A stretch of 64,000 bases of DNA, taken from Hyphomicrobium sp. (GTDB taxonomy: Bacteria; Pseudomonadota; Alphaproteobacteria; Rhizobiales; Hyphomicrobiaceae). Below, in pieces: positions 26,457 through 34,995 of the stretch. Made by a program: the position numbers and the translations under genes. The stretch is taken from positions 21,498 through 85,497 of the forward strand of contig RXJH01000009.1 of the NCBI GenBank assembly GCA_003987725.1. The letters are read 5' to 3'. Every line of letters starts with the position of its first letter. The stretch's first letter is position 1. Under the pieces are notes generated by a model. The model made no database searches. It was given only the letters and a program-made list of their open reading frames with translations, and had not been told where the DNA came from.

Positions 26457-27773
26457 ATGAGTGGAGCTTCAGCCACGTTCGAACGCGACGCGCGAATCGT
26501 AAATGCCCGGCACGGCCAAGTTGATCCCGGCGAAATCGCCATCGGGGTCATCATCGGACGGACTTCGGAATTTTTCGACTTCTTCGTTTACGCCATCGCC
26601 TCGGTCATCGTTTTTCCGAAGCTCGTCTTTCCGCATCTCGATGCGCTGACCGGCACGCTCTATTCGTTTGCGATCTTCGCGCTCGCTTTTGTCGCCCGGC
26701 CCATCGGCACTGTCATATTCATGGCCATCGATCGCGCCTACGGCAAAGGCGTGAAGCTGACGATCACGCTTTTCCTGCTCGGCAGCTCGACGGTCGCGAT
26801 CGCCTTTCTTCCCGGCTACGAACAGTTGGGCTGGGTCTCGGCTCTGCTTCTCGCGACGTTCCGGATCGGCCAGGGTTTGGCGCTCGGCGGCGAGTGGGAC
26901 GGCCTTCCCGCACTGCTCGCGATGAACGCGCCGGAAAACCGGCGCGGCTGGTACGCCATGATCCCGCAGCTTGGTGCGCCGCTCGGGTTGATCGTTGCGG
27001 CCGCTCTCTTTGCTTATTTCGCCTCCAACCTTTCGAGCGAAGATTTCCTCGATTGGGGCTGGCGCTATCCGTTCTTCGTGGCCTTCGCGATCAACGTCGT
27101 TGCGCTCTTCGCACGTCTCCGCATGGTCGTGACTCCGGAATTCACTGAACACTTCGAGAAGAAAGAACTCGAGCCGAAGCCCATCGGCGAGACGATCCGT
27201 GCTGAGGGCGCGCATATCGTCATCGGTGCGTTCGCGCCGCTCGCGAGCTTCGCGCTCTTTCACATGGTCACGGTGTTCCCGCTCTCCTGGGTGTTCCTCT
27301 ACACGGACCAGAGCCCGACGCGCTTTCTCGTCATCGAGCTCATCGGCGCGATGGTCGGTCTCGTGACGATCGTCCTCTCGGGATTTGTGGCCGACCGCGT
27401 CGGCCGCAGAAACCTGCTCTCGGCGACGGCAGCCGCCATCGCAGCGTTCAGCGGTTTCGCGCCTCAGCTTCTCAATGGTGGCGACGTCGGCGAAGTGATC
27501 TTCATGGTGTCGGGCTTCATCCTGCTCGGACTGTCGTTCGGACAGTCTTCGGGTGCGGTCGCGTCCAACTTCGCGAAGGCCTACCGTTACACGGGATCGG
27601 CGCTGACCACCGACCTCGCGTGGCTTGTCGGCGCCGGGTTCGCACCGTTCGTCGCGCTCTATCTGTCGAGTCAGTTTGGCCTGATGGCGGCGGGCGGATA
27701 TTTGCTCTCGGGCGCCGTCGTTACGCTGTTGGCGCTGGCAATGAGCCGGCAGCTCGAATCGACCGAGCGCTGA
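26457..27773 (+). CDS. MFS transporter, metabolite:H+ symporter-like
   Basis: 438-residue inner-membrane permease with 12 predicted helices. The N-terminus IGRTSEFFDFFVYAIASVIVFPKLVFP and the loop motif RPIGTVIFMAIDRAYGKGVKL are typical of the metabolite:H+ symporter group, whose members take up organic acids such as citrate, ketoglutarate or shikimate. A second conserved loop reads ADRVGRRN. It ends at a strong bidirectional terminator that separates it from the acyl-CoA synthetase on the other strand. Its substrate is unknown; the neighbourhood suggests a carboxylic acid. Confidence 0.88.
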   Translation: MSGASATFERDARIVNARHGQVDPGEIAIGVIIGRTSEFFDFFVYAIASVIVFPKLVFPHLDALTGTLYSFAIFALAFVARPIGTVIFMAIDRAYGKGVKLTITLFLLGSSTVAIAFLPGYEQLGWVSALLLATFRIGQGLALGGEWDGLPALLAMNAPENRRGWYAMIPQLGAPLGLIVAAALFAYFASNLSSEDFLDWGWRYPFFVAFAINVVALFARLRMVVTPEFTEHFEKKELEPKPIGETIRAEGAHIVIGAFAPLASFALFHMVTVFPLSWVFLYTDQSPTRFLVIELIGAMVGLVTIVLSGFVADRVGRRNLLSATAAAIAAFSGFAPQLLNGGDVGEVIFMVSGFILLGLSFGQSSGAVASNFAKAYRYTGSALTTDLAWLVGAGFAPFVALYLSSQFGLMAAGGYLLSGAVVTLLALAMSRQLESTER

Positions 27774-27798
27774 ACGCCTCTCTCGGAACCCAAGAATA

Positions 27799-27831
27799 AA
27801 AAAACGCCCGGCTCGAAGCCGGGCGTTTTTT
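27799..27831. terminator. Bidirectional rho-independent terminator
   Basis: ACGCCCGGC and GCCGGGCGT (27804-27812 and 27818-27826) form a 9-bp stem with loop TCGAA. A T tract lies on the right and an A tract on the left, so it can end both the rightward MFS gene and the leftward acyl-CoA synthetase gene. Confidence 0.9.
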
Positions 27832-27851
27832 GTTAGGCGTTGGCTCAAAGT

Positions 27852-29372
27852 TCAGGCGAGACCGAGCTTCTGCGCGAGGCCGATGCGCTGGAGCTTGCCC
27901 GTTGCGCCCTTCGGAATTTCGGCAAGAAGCAGGATCTTGCGCGGCACCTTGAAGTTCGCGAGGTGCTCGCTGGCGAAATCTCGGAGTTCACGTTCCGTCG
28001 CCTCTTTGCCTTCGCGCAGGACGACGGCGGCGGCGACGTCCTCGCCGAGCTTGTCGTGTGGAACGGCAAACGTCACGACCTGCAGCACGGCCGGGTGATC
28101 CATCAGAACTTCGTCGACCTCGCGCGGGGATACCTTCTCGCCGCCGCGATTGATGATCTCCTTCAGACGTCCGGTAATCGTGATGTAGCCGCCGGCGTCG
28201 ATGGTGCCCTGGTCGCCCGTCCGGAACCAGCCGTTGGTGAAGGCTTCGCCGTTCGCCTTGTCATTGTTCTCATAGCCGGCCGTGACGTTGCCGCCGCGAA
28301 TGACGATCTCGCCCGTCTCGCCAGTCGCGAGCAGATTGCCGTCCGGGTCCATGATGGCGACTTCGGGTCCGGCGGCGATGCCGACTGTACCGGGCTTCCT
28401 GACGCCGCCGATCGGGTTGGACGCCATCTGATGCGCCGCTTCGGTCATGCCGTAGGCTTCGACGACGGGTGCGCCGAAGGCGGCTTCGAGTTCGGTGATC
28501 ACCTGCGGCGGCAGCGACGACGATGACGAGCGAATGAAGCGCAGCTTATGACGCGCGATGATTTCGCGGTTGTGGCTGGCGCGGCCAACGATCGCCTGAT
28601 GCATTGTCGGCACCGCCGTGTACCAGGTGGGCGCGGCCTCTTCCATGGCGGAGAAGAATTTCAGCGCGTTGAAGCCGGGCGTGCAGAAGATCGAGCCGCC
28701 GCGCGACAGCGGTGCGAGGACGCCCGCGATCAGTCCGTGGATGTGGAAGAGCGGCATGATGTTGAGCGCGCGATCGTCGCTTGTGAGGTGCAGCGCGGTC
28801 GCGATGTTGGACGCGGAGGCCGCCACGTTCGCGTGGGTCAGCGGTACGATCTTGGGACGCGACGTCGTGCCGGACGTGTGCAGGATCAGCGCGGTATCGT
28901 CGCTTTCTGCTGGTCCGGGCCGGGCGGGCTGCTCGCGTCCCGTTTCGGCCGACAGCGTGAAGGCGCCGGCGCCATGCTCGGGATCGGACTTCAACGTGAT
29001 AATGGTAATGCCGCGCTTTTCAGCGGCAGCAACCGCGGGCGAGGTGCTGCCCTCTTCGACGATCAGCGCCTTTGTGTTGATGTCCGACATGTAGAAGTCG
29101 AACTCGTCGGCGCGATAGGCGGGATTGAGTGGCGCGGCGGTGGCTGCCGATGCGGTGGCGACGAACGCGGTCGCCATTTCAGGTCCGTTCGGGAGCACGA
29201 TGGCGACACGGTCGCCGCGGCCAATTCCGAATTCGTTGAGGCGCGCGATCGTGCGCATGACGAGCGTGCGAAAGCCCGCATAGGTGAGGGGCTCGGCGCC
29301 CGATGCTCTGATTGCAGGTGCTTGGTCTTCGCCCGCCTTAAGAAGATCGTGCAGGGTCGTGCTCGTTGTCAT
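27852..29372 (-). CDS. Acyl-CoA synthetase, probable oxalate-CoA ligase type
   Basis: 506-residue ANL-superfamily adenylating ligase activating a carboxylic acid as its CoA thioester. The P-loop-like motif LHTSGTTSRPKIVPLTH is intact, followed by YGMTEAAHQM, GWFRTGDQG, GRLKEIINRGGEKVSP and the C-terminal lysine in PKGATGKLQR. The size and PLFHIHGL segment resemble the Pcs60/AAE3 oxalyl-CoA synthetase branch. ATG 29372 follows GGAGAG. It lies 40 bases downstream of a PanE-like reductase and near an oxalate/formate antiporter homologue, which supports oxalate as substrate (inference). Confidence 0.85.
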   Translation of the reverse strand: MTTSTTLHDLLKAGEDQAPAIRASGAEPLTYAGFRTLVMRTIARLNEFGIGRGDRVAIVLPNGPEMATAFVATASAATAAPLNPAYRADEFDFYMSDINTKALIVEEGSTSPAVAAAEKRGITIITLKSDPEHGAGAFTLSAETGREQPARPGPAESDDTALILHTSGTTSRPKIVPLTHANVAASASNIATALHLTSDDRALNIMPLFHIHGLIAGVLAPLSRGGSIFCTPGFNALKFFSAMEEAAPTWYTAVPTMHQAIVGRASHNREIIARHKLRFIRSSSSSLPPQVITELEAAFGAPVVEAYGMTEAAHQMASNPIGGVRKPGTVGIAAGPEVAIMDPDGNLLATGETGEIVIRGGNVTAGYENNDKANGEAFTNGWFRTGDQGTIDAGGYITITGRLKEIINRGGEKVSPREVDEVLMDHPAVLQVVTFAVPHDKLGEDVAAAVVLREGKEATERELRDFASEHLANFKVPRKILLLAEIPKGATGKLQRIGLAQKLGLA

Positions 29373-29412
29373 TTCGACTGTCTCTCCGGTACGTCGGCGT
29401 CTCGCGGCGTCG

Positions 29413-30417
29413 TCAGGCTTTTTCAACTTTCAGACGGCCGCCCTCGTGCGCGAGCGTTGCCGCCAGCAGCTTCACGCAGGCATAAACCGTCTCGATCTGT
29501 GGGGTCGGGACATTCGCGACCCGGCCCAGTTCGATCACCGAACCGATCAGTGCATCGGCTTCAATGGCGCGGCCGGCCTCGATGTCCTGAAGCATCGACG
29601 TTTTATGCGGGCCGACGGCTTCGGCGCCGGCGATCCGCTTCTCCAGTGGAATGCGGAAGCGAACGCCGAGCGCTTCGCCAACGGCTTGGGCTTCGCGCAT
29701 CAGGCGCGCGGCGGCGTCGCGGGTCGGCTGAAACTTGCAGATATCCTCAAGAGTAGCATGTGTCAGCGCGCTGATGGGATTGAAGCTCAGGTTGCCCCAA
29801 AGCTTGGTCCAGATCTCGGCGCGGATATCCCCGGCCACCGGAGCTTTGAAGCCGGCCTTCTGCAGCGTCTCGGAAATGCGGACGATACGCTCAGTTTTAG
29901 AATTATTGATTTCCGCGATCGAGAAGCGATTGCCTTCGATATGCTTAATAACGCCCGGCTCGGTTATTTCGGCGGCCGGATAGACGACGCTGCCGATCAC
30001 ACGCTCTGCCGGCAGATTGTCGGCAATGACCCCATTTGGATCGACGCTCTCGAGGCGTCTTCCCTCGTGCGGTCCTGGAACGCGCAGAAAGTACCACCAG
30101 GGGATGCCGTTTTGTGCGGTGAGCACGGCGGTATCGGGACCGTACATGGTCGGAAGATCCCGAACAACGGCTGCAACTTGATGCGCCTTCATACCGAGGA
30201 TGACGAGATCCTGCTTCGCCACATCCGCGATTTTGTCGGTCGCGGCGATGCGCGAGACATTCTCGCGGCCGTCCTCTTCGATGAGCTTCAGACCGTTTGC
30301 GCGGATCGCCGCGAGATGAGGACCGCGCGCGATAACGGTGATTTCTTCGCCCGATTGCGCCAAACGCGCAGCGAGCAAGCCGCCGATGCCGCCAGCTCCA
30401 ACGACACAAATTTTCAT
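29413..30417 (-). CDS. PanE/ApbA-family ketopantoate-reductase-like protein (candidate oxalyl-CoA reductase)
   Basis: 334-residue NADPH-dependent reductase of the ketopantoate reductase family. It opens MKICVVGAGGIGGLLAARL (Rossmann motif GAGGIG) and has AQNGIPWW, a central lysine segment (EIWTKLWGNLSFNP) and a C-terminal helical domain ending in TPQIETVYACVKLL. Annotated alone it would be 2-dehydropantoate 2-reductase. However, a PanE homologue (PanE2) reduces oxalyl-CoA to glyoxylate in Methylobacterium extorquens AM1, and the adjacent acyl-CoA synthetase and OxlT-like transporter make that role attractive here. ATG 30417 is chosen over an upstream start at 30453. Confidence 0.85.
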   Translation of the reverse strand: MKICVVGAGGIGGLLAARLAQSGEEITVIARGPHLAAIRANGLKLIEEDGRENVSRIAATDKIADVAKQDLVILGMKAHQVAAVVRDLPTMYGPDTAVLTAQNGIPWWYFLRVPGPHEGRRLESVDPNGVIADNLPAERVIGSVVYPAAEITEPGVIKHIEGNRFSIAEINNSKTERIVRISETLQKAGFKAPVAGDIRAEIWTKLWGNLSFNPISALTHATLEDICKFQPTRDAAARLMREAQAVGEALGVRFRIPLEKRIAGAEAVGPHKTSMLQDIEAGRAIEADALIGSVIELGRVANVPTPQIETVYACVKLLAATLAHEGGRLKVEKA

Positions 30418-30572
30418 GGAGTTTGGACCCTCACTCTTATGGCGGCGCAGCAAGATCTTTGTTGGCAGATCGCGTCAACGCCCCACTTGCCGGGCGTAAT
30501 TTTTCACGATTTATGTGTGAGCGCTTTTAGTGCGAAATGAAAAAAAATTACAAGCCCGAGGGGGACGTCCTG

Positions 30573-31853
30573 ATGACTGCTCAAGCGGAGTCCAGCGCTC
30601 CGGCTTCCAGCTTTGCTGCGCAAAACACGAAGCGCTGGCTGCAGCTGATCCTTGGCGTGCTGTGCATGACGATGATCGCCAACCTGCAATACGGTTGGAC
30701 GCTCTTCGTCAATCCCATGGCCACCAAGTTTGGCTGGGAAATGGCCGCCATCCAATGGGCGTTCACCATTTTTGTGCTGACGGAAACGTGGCTTATTCCG
30801 TTCGAAGGCTATCTCGAAGACAAGTTCGGGCCGCGGCCGCTGGTGCTGTTCGGAGGCATTCTCGTCGGCATCGCGTGGGTGATGAACTCCTACGCGGACT
30901 CGCTTGCGATGCTCTATGTCGCACAGGCGATCGGCGGCGTTGGCGCAGGCGCGGTTTACGGCACGTGCGTCGGCAATGCGCTCAAATGGTTTCCCGACCG
31001 GCGCGGCTTTGCCGCAGGCGTGACGGCGGCGGGCTTTGGAATGGGGTCGGCGCTGACCATCATTCCCATTTCGAAGGTGATCGCCGCGGACGGATATGAG
31101 GCGGCATTTCTCTATTTCGGAATTTTGCAATCGGCGGTCATCATCATTGCATCTTTCCTTCTCAGGGCACCGCCAAAAGAAGCGCATAGCGTGCAGCCGA
31201 CGTCGCTGGTCACGTCCCGGCGGTCGTTCACGCCGGTCGAGATGCTCAAGTCTCCGATCTTCTGGATCATGTATCTGATGTTCGTGATGATGGCGGCCGG
31301 GGGCCTGATGGCCACGGCGCAGCTCGCGCCGATCGCGAAAGATTTCAAGGTTGCGGACGTGCCGGTTTCGCTGCTCGGCATCACGCTGCCGGCGCTGACG
31401 TTCGCGCTCTCGCTTGACCGCGTTCTCAATGGCGTGACGCGGCCGTTCTTCGGCTGGGTTTCCGATAAGATCGGCCGTGAGACGACGATGTTCATCGCCT
31501 TCGGCATCGAAGGCATCGGTATTCTCGCCCTCGGACACTTCGGGCACGATCCATTCATGTTCGTGCTGCTGACCGGTCTCGTGTTCTTCGCTTGGGGTGA
31601 AATCTACAGCCTCTTCCCGGCGACGTGCGGCGATACGTTCGGTTCGAAGTTCGCGACGACGAACGCCGGGCTTCTCTACACGGCCAAGGGAACGGCGGCG
31701 CTGCTCGTACCGTTCTCGAGCATCCTGACGAAGACGACGGGGAGCTGGCACGCTGTGTTTTACACGGCGGCGGCGATGAACATCCTGGCCGCCGTGCTCG
31801 CGATTCTTGTGCTCAGGCCATTGCGGCAGCGGGCTATGCTGAAGAACCAGTGA
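30573..31853 (+). CDS. Oxalate/formate antiporter family MFS transporter (OxlT-like)
   Basis: 426-residue inner-membrane permease with 12 helices. The first helix MIANLQYGWTLFVNPM and the segment ETWLIPFEGYLEDKFGPR match the oxalate:formate antiporter group. GNALKWFPDRRGFAAG and the second-half FFGWVSDKIGRE repeat the MFS loop motif. ATG 30573 lies behind GAGGGGGA; an ATG at 30537 extends it by 12 residues. It is divergent from the panE-like/acyl-CoA synthetase pair, so a shared regulatory region lies at 30418-30572. It ends in a strong terminator. Confidence 0.88.
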   Translation: MTAQAESSAPASSFAAQNTKRWLQLILGVLCMTMIANLQYGWTLFVNPMATKFGWEMAAIQWAFTIFVLTETWLIPFEGYLEDKFGPRPLVLFGGILVGIAWVMNSYADSLAMLYVAQAIGGVGAGAVYGTCVGNALKWFPDRRGFAAGVTAAGFGMGSALTIIPISKVIAADGYEAAFLYFGILQSAVIIIASFLLRAPPKEAHSVQPTSLVTSRRSFTPVEMLKSPIFWIMYLMFVMMAAGGLMATAQLAPIAKDFKVADVPVSLLGITLPALTFALSLDRVLNGVTRPFFGWVSDKIGRETTMFIAFGIEGIGILALGHFGHDPFMFVLLTGLVFFAWGEIYSLFPATCGDTFGSKFATTNAGLLYTAKGTAALLVPFSSILTKTTGSWHAVFYTAAAMNILAAVLAILVLRPLRQRAMLKNQ

Positions 31854-31891
31854 CGCGGCTTCACGCGCAGCAAGTCTTTTCAGAGTTCAGA

Positions 31892-31927
31892 AACGAGCTG
31901 GAACCCTGTTCCGGCTCGTTTTCTTTT
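31892..31927 (+). terminator. Rho-independent terminator after the OxlT-like gene
   Basis: AACGAGC/GCTCGTT with an inner GGAAC/GTTCC make a long stem, followed by TTTTCTTTT. The rhomboid gene converges from the right. Confidence 0.85.
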
Positions 31928-31945
31928 CCGTGCAGGAGAGACGCA

Positions 31946-32599
31946 TCACGCGCTTGCCGATGGGCCGCTTCGTCGTCCGAACAGCAAGGCGATCACGAAG
32001 CCCGCTGCAAAGCCGCCGACGTGGGCCATGTAGGCGACGCCGCCGACATCGGCTCCGGTGTTGGCGATGGAGCCGACACCGCTGAAAAGCTGAAGGACGA
32101 TCCAGAAGCCGATGACGACAATCGCCGGCATCGAGATGATCTGGCGCACGACGAGCACGTCGACGCGTGATTGCGGAAACATCAGAATGTAGGCGCCGAG
32201 CACACCCGCGATGGCGCCGGAGGCGCCGACGTTCGGGATGCTCGAACCCTCGTTGAAGACATACTGCGCGAACGTCGCTGCGATGCCCGCGACGAAATAA
32301 AAGACGAGGTATTTCACGTGGCCGAAGTTGTCTTCGACGTTATCGCCGAAGATATAGAGGTAGAGCATATTGCCGAAGAGATGCATCCAGCCGCCGTGCA
32401 TGAACATGGCGGTGAAGATCGTCGGCCATTCCGTCGCCGGGCTCTCCCTGAAGTGACTCGGGATGAACGCCCAGTTCTGGACGAATTGATCGCCGCCGCT
32501 GAGTTCGACGAGAAAGAAAAGAATGTTGGCTGCGATCAGGGCGTACGTGACAATCGGAACAGAGGCTACTTCGGAATCGTCGTCACCAATCGGAAACAT
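31946..32599 (-). CDS. Rhomboid family intramembrane serine protease
   Basis: 217-residue membrane protein with six helices. The catalytic serine sits in GASGAIAG and the catalytic histidine in AHVGGFAAGF, with the HLFGNMLYLYIFG helix carrying the conserved His/Asn of the oxyanion region. The loop MFMHGGWMH is also typical. It should cleave membrane proteins within or near their helices; the substrate is unknown. It is followed on the same strand by nothing and sits downstream of ubiG. Confidence 0.93.
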   Translation of the reverse strand: MFPIGDDDSEVASVPIVTYALIAANILFFLVELSGGDQFVQNWAFIPSHFRESPATEWPTIFTAMFMHGGWMHLFGNMLYLYIFGDNVEDNFGHVKYLVFYFVAGIAATFAQYVFNEGSSIPNVGASGAIAGVLGAYILMFPQSRVDVLVVRQIISMPAIVVIGFWIVLQLFSGVGSIANTGADVGGVAYMAHVGGFAAGFVIALLFGRRSGPSASA

Positions 32600-32671
32600 C
32601 GCTGTCGCTCCCCTCGCGTCGCTCCGTCCTGTTCAATGCCGTGACGTGCCCGCCCCCCTGTGCCCGATCGA

Positions 32672-33451
32672 TCAGGCCGGTCGCGGTTTTCGAGCCGATA
32701 GCAGGTAATTGACGCTGGTATCGGGATTTCGAGACCATACGTCCTGCAACGGATTATAGGTGATGCCTTCGAGATGCGCGTCTGCCAGGCCGGCAGCCTC
32801 GGCATAACGGCGGAGTTCTTCCGGCGTGATGAAGCGGTCCCATTGATGGGTGCCGCGCGGCAGCCAGCCGAGAACGTACTCGGCTCCGACGATGGCGAGC
32901 GCCCAGGCCTTGAGGGTCCGGTTCAGCGTCGAAAATACGGCGAGGCCGCCGGGCGCGACCAGGGACGCGCACTCTGCAATGAACTTCGCGGGGTCCGGGA
33001 CGTGCTCGACCACTTCGAGGCAGGCGACGATGTCGAACGATCGGCCTTCGGCGACGAGGTCTTCGACGCGCGTGGCACGATAATCGATCGCGAGGTCCTG
33101 GGATTCGGCGTGGGATTTTGCGATTGCGATATTGCGTTCCGAAGGATCGATGGCCGTCACGGTCGCGCCCATGCGCGCCAACGGCTCTGCGACGAGGCCT
33201 CCGCCGCAGCCAATATCGACTGCGGTCAGTCCCGAAAGCGGGTGCAGGGTCTTGGCGTCGCGGCCGAAGTGTTTCACGGCGGCGTCGCGGATGAACGAAA
33301 GGCGCGGAGGGCCGATCTGGTGAAGGGGGCGAAACTTGCCTCTCGGGTCCCACCATTCGGAGGCGAGGCGGGAAAACCGCTCGACTTCTTCGCTGTCGAG
33401 CGTCCGGTCGCCAGCTCCCGATTGCGGTCCCGATTTTTGCGGTGCGATCAT
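32672..33451 (-). CDS. ubiG: Ubiquinone biosynthesis O-methyltransferase
   Basis: 259-residue SAM-dependent methyltransferase catalysing both O-methylations of ubiquinone synthesis. It has the family N-terminus (EVERFSRLASEWWDPRGKFRPLHQIGP), the SAM motif DIGCGGGLVAEPLARMG, and the late segments PRGTHQWDRFITPEEL and YNPLQDVWS. ATG 33451 follows GGAGAAGAGA. It is divergent from lysC, the order common in Rhizobiales. Confidence 0.96.
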   Translation of the reverse strand: MIAPQKSGPQSGAGDRTLDSEEVERFSRLASEWWDPRGKFRPLHQIGPPRLSFIRDAAVKHFGRDAKTLHPLSGLTAVDIGCGGGLVAEPLARMGATVTAIDPSERNIAIAKSHAESQDLAIDYRATRVEDLVAEGRSFDIVACLEVVEHVPDPAKFIAECASLVAPGGLAVFSTLNRTLKAWALAIVGAEYVLGWLPRGTHQWDRFITPEELRRYAEAAGLADAHLEGITYNPLQDVWSRNPDTSVNYLLSARKPRPA

Positions 33452-33647
33452 TCTCTTCTCCGGTCGTCGGCGCTACTCGTCAGCTGGGCGCCTGCATTGT
33501 CAAGCGGTTGTATGCCTCCGGCCTGGCCGGGGGCAGTTGCAGGGGGGCGCGCGAGCCGCTAAGAAGCGCCGGACTCAATCCAAATCTTAATACGCGTTTG
33601 GCCCGGTTCGGGTCCGAGCGGGTTTGCTCAAGGAAAGCACTTCGTCG

Positions 33648-34910
33648 ATGGCGACGGTAGTCATGAAATTTGGCGGGACCTCTGTCGCCAATATCGAGCG
33701 CATCCACAACGTCGCGCGGCACGTGAAGCGCGAGGTTGACGCCGGGAACAAGGTCGCCGTCGTGGTATCCGCCATGGCGGGGGTGACGAACCAGCTCGTT
33801 TCCTGGGTCAAAGAGGCCTCCCCCTTGCACGACGCGCGGGAATACGACGCGGTCGTCGCGACGGGCGAGCAAGTGACGGCGGGCCTTCTCGCGATCACGC
33901 TGCAGGCGATGGGGCTTCGGGCTCGCTCCTGGAGCGGCTGGCAGGTGCCCGTCAAAACGAATGCGGCGCACGGTTCGGCCCGTATCGTCGATATCCCGGG
34001 CGACCAGATCAAAAAGTCGATCATGGGCGGGGAAATCGCCGTCGTCACCGGGTTTCAGGGAATAGAGCCGCGCGAGAATCGAATCTCGACGCTCGGCCGC
34101 GGCGGCTCCGATACGAGCGCCGTCGCGATTGCTGTCGCGCTCGAAGCCGACGTGTGCGACATCTATACCGATGTGGACGGCGTTTATACGACCGACCCGC
34201 GGATCGTCTCGAAAGCGAAGCGACTCCCCAAGATCTCGTATGAAGAAATGCTCGAGATGGCGTCGCTCGGATCGAAGGTTTTGCAAACCCGCTCCGTCGA
34301 GCTTGCTATGGTCTACAAGGTGAAAACGCGTGTCCTTTCGAGCTTTGTCGCGCCTGACGGCATGAAGGCCTTCAGCCCGGACAATATCGAAGACATCGGA
34401 ACTATCGTATGCGACGAGGATGAGATCGTGGAACAGCAAGTCGTGAGCGGCATTGCCTACGCCAAGGACGAGGCCAAGATTACCCTGCTCAAGGTTGACG
34501 ATAAGCCGGGCATCGCAGCGCGGATTTTCGGGCCGCTCGCGGACGCGAACATCAACGTCGACATGATTGTCCAGAACGTCGGTGCGGACGGTAAGCATAC
34601 GGACATGACCTTTACGGTCCAGGCGGCCGAACTGCCGCGTACGCTCGACGTCTTGAAGAAAGCCAAGGCTGACATCGGCCATTTCGACATCAAGAGCTCC
34701 GCCGACGTGGTGAAAATTTCCGTCATTGGCGTCGGCATGCGCAGCCACGCAGGCGTCGCGTCGCAAATGTTCAAGACGCTGGCGGAAAAAGGCATCAACA
34801 TTCACGCCATCTCGACGTCCGAGATCAAAGTCAGCGTGTTGATCGAAGCTGCGTATGCGGAGCTTGCGGTGCGGGCGCTGCATTCAGCCTACGGGCTCGA
34901 CAACGATTAG
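33648..34910 (+). CDS. lysC: Aspartate kinase
   Basis: 420-residue enzyme phosphorylating L-aspartate, the first step to lysine, threonine, methionine and diaminopimelate. The substrate motif VMKFGGTSVANIERI is near the start, and GRGGSDTSAVAIA and DVDGVYTTDPR follow. Two C-terminal ACT domains (ITLLKVDDKPGIAARIF; ISVIGVGMRSHAGVASQMF) imply feedback control by lysine and/or threonine. ATG 33648 follows AAGGAAAG; the TTG at 33624 is not preferred. Confidence 0.97.
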   Translation: MATVVMKFGGTSVANIERIHNVARHVKREVDAGNKVAVVVSAMAGVTNQLVSWVKEASPLHDAREYDAVVATGEQVTAGLLAITLQAMGLRARSWSGWQVPVKTNAAHGSARIVDIPGDQIKKSIMGGEIAVVTGFQGIEPRENRISTLGRGGSDTSAVAIAVALEADVCDIYTDVDGVYTTDPRIVSKAKRLPKISYEEMLEMASLGSKVLQTRSVELAMVYKVKTRVLSSFVAPDGMKAFSPDNIEDIGTIVCDEDEIVEQQVVSGIAYAKDEAKITLLKVDDKPGIAARIFGPLADANINVDMIVQNVGADGKHTDMTFTVQAAELPRTLDVLKKAKADIGHFDIKSSADVVKISVIGVGMRSHAGVASQMFKTLAEKGINIHAISTSEIKVSVLIEAAYAELAVRALHSAYGLDND

Positions 34911-34911
34911 G

Positions 34912-34940
34912 CGGGGCGCCCTTCCAAGCCCCGTCCTTTT
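34912..34940 (+). terminator. Hairpin terminator after lysC
   Basis: CGGGGC (34912-34917) pairs with GCCCCG (34928-34933), followed by TCCTTTTG. It is a moderate terminator, so ptsP may be partly read through from lysC. Confidence 0.5.
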
Positions 34941-34995
34941 GCGGATATGAAACAATCTGCGGCAGGTTTGCCGCGGGACGGCTGGCAGGAAGGTC

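Noticed and set aside
26469-27848. 459-codon open frame opposite the MFS transporter
   Set aside because: Mirror of hydrophobic codons producing an Arg/Glu-rich chain; no start signals or family features.
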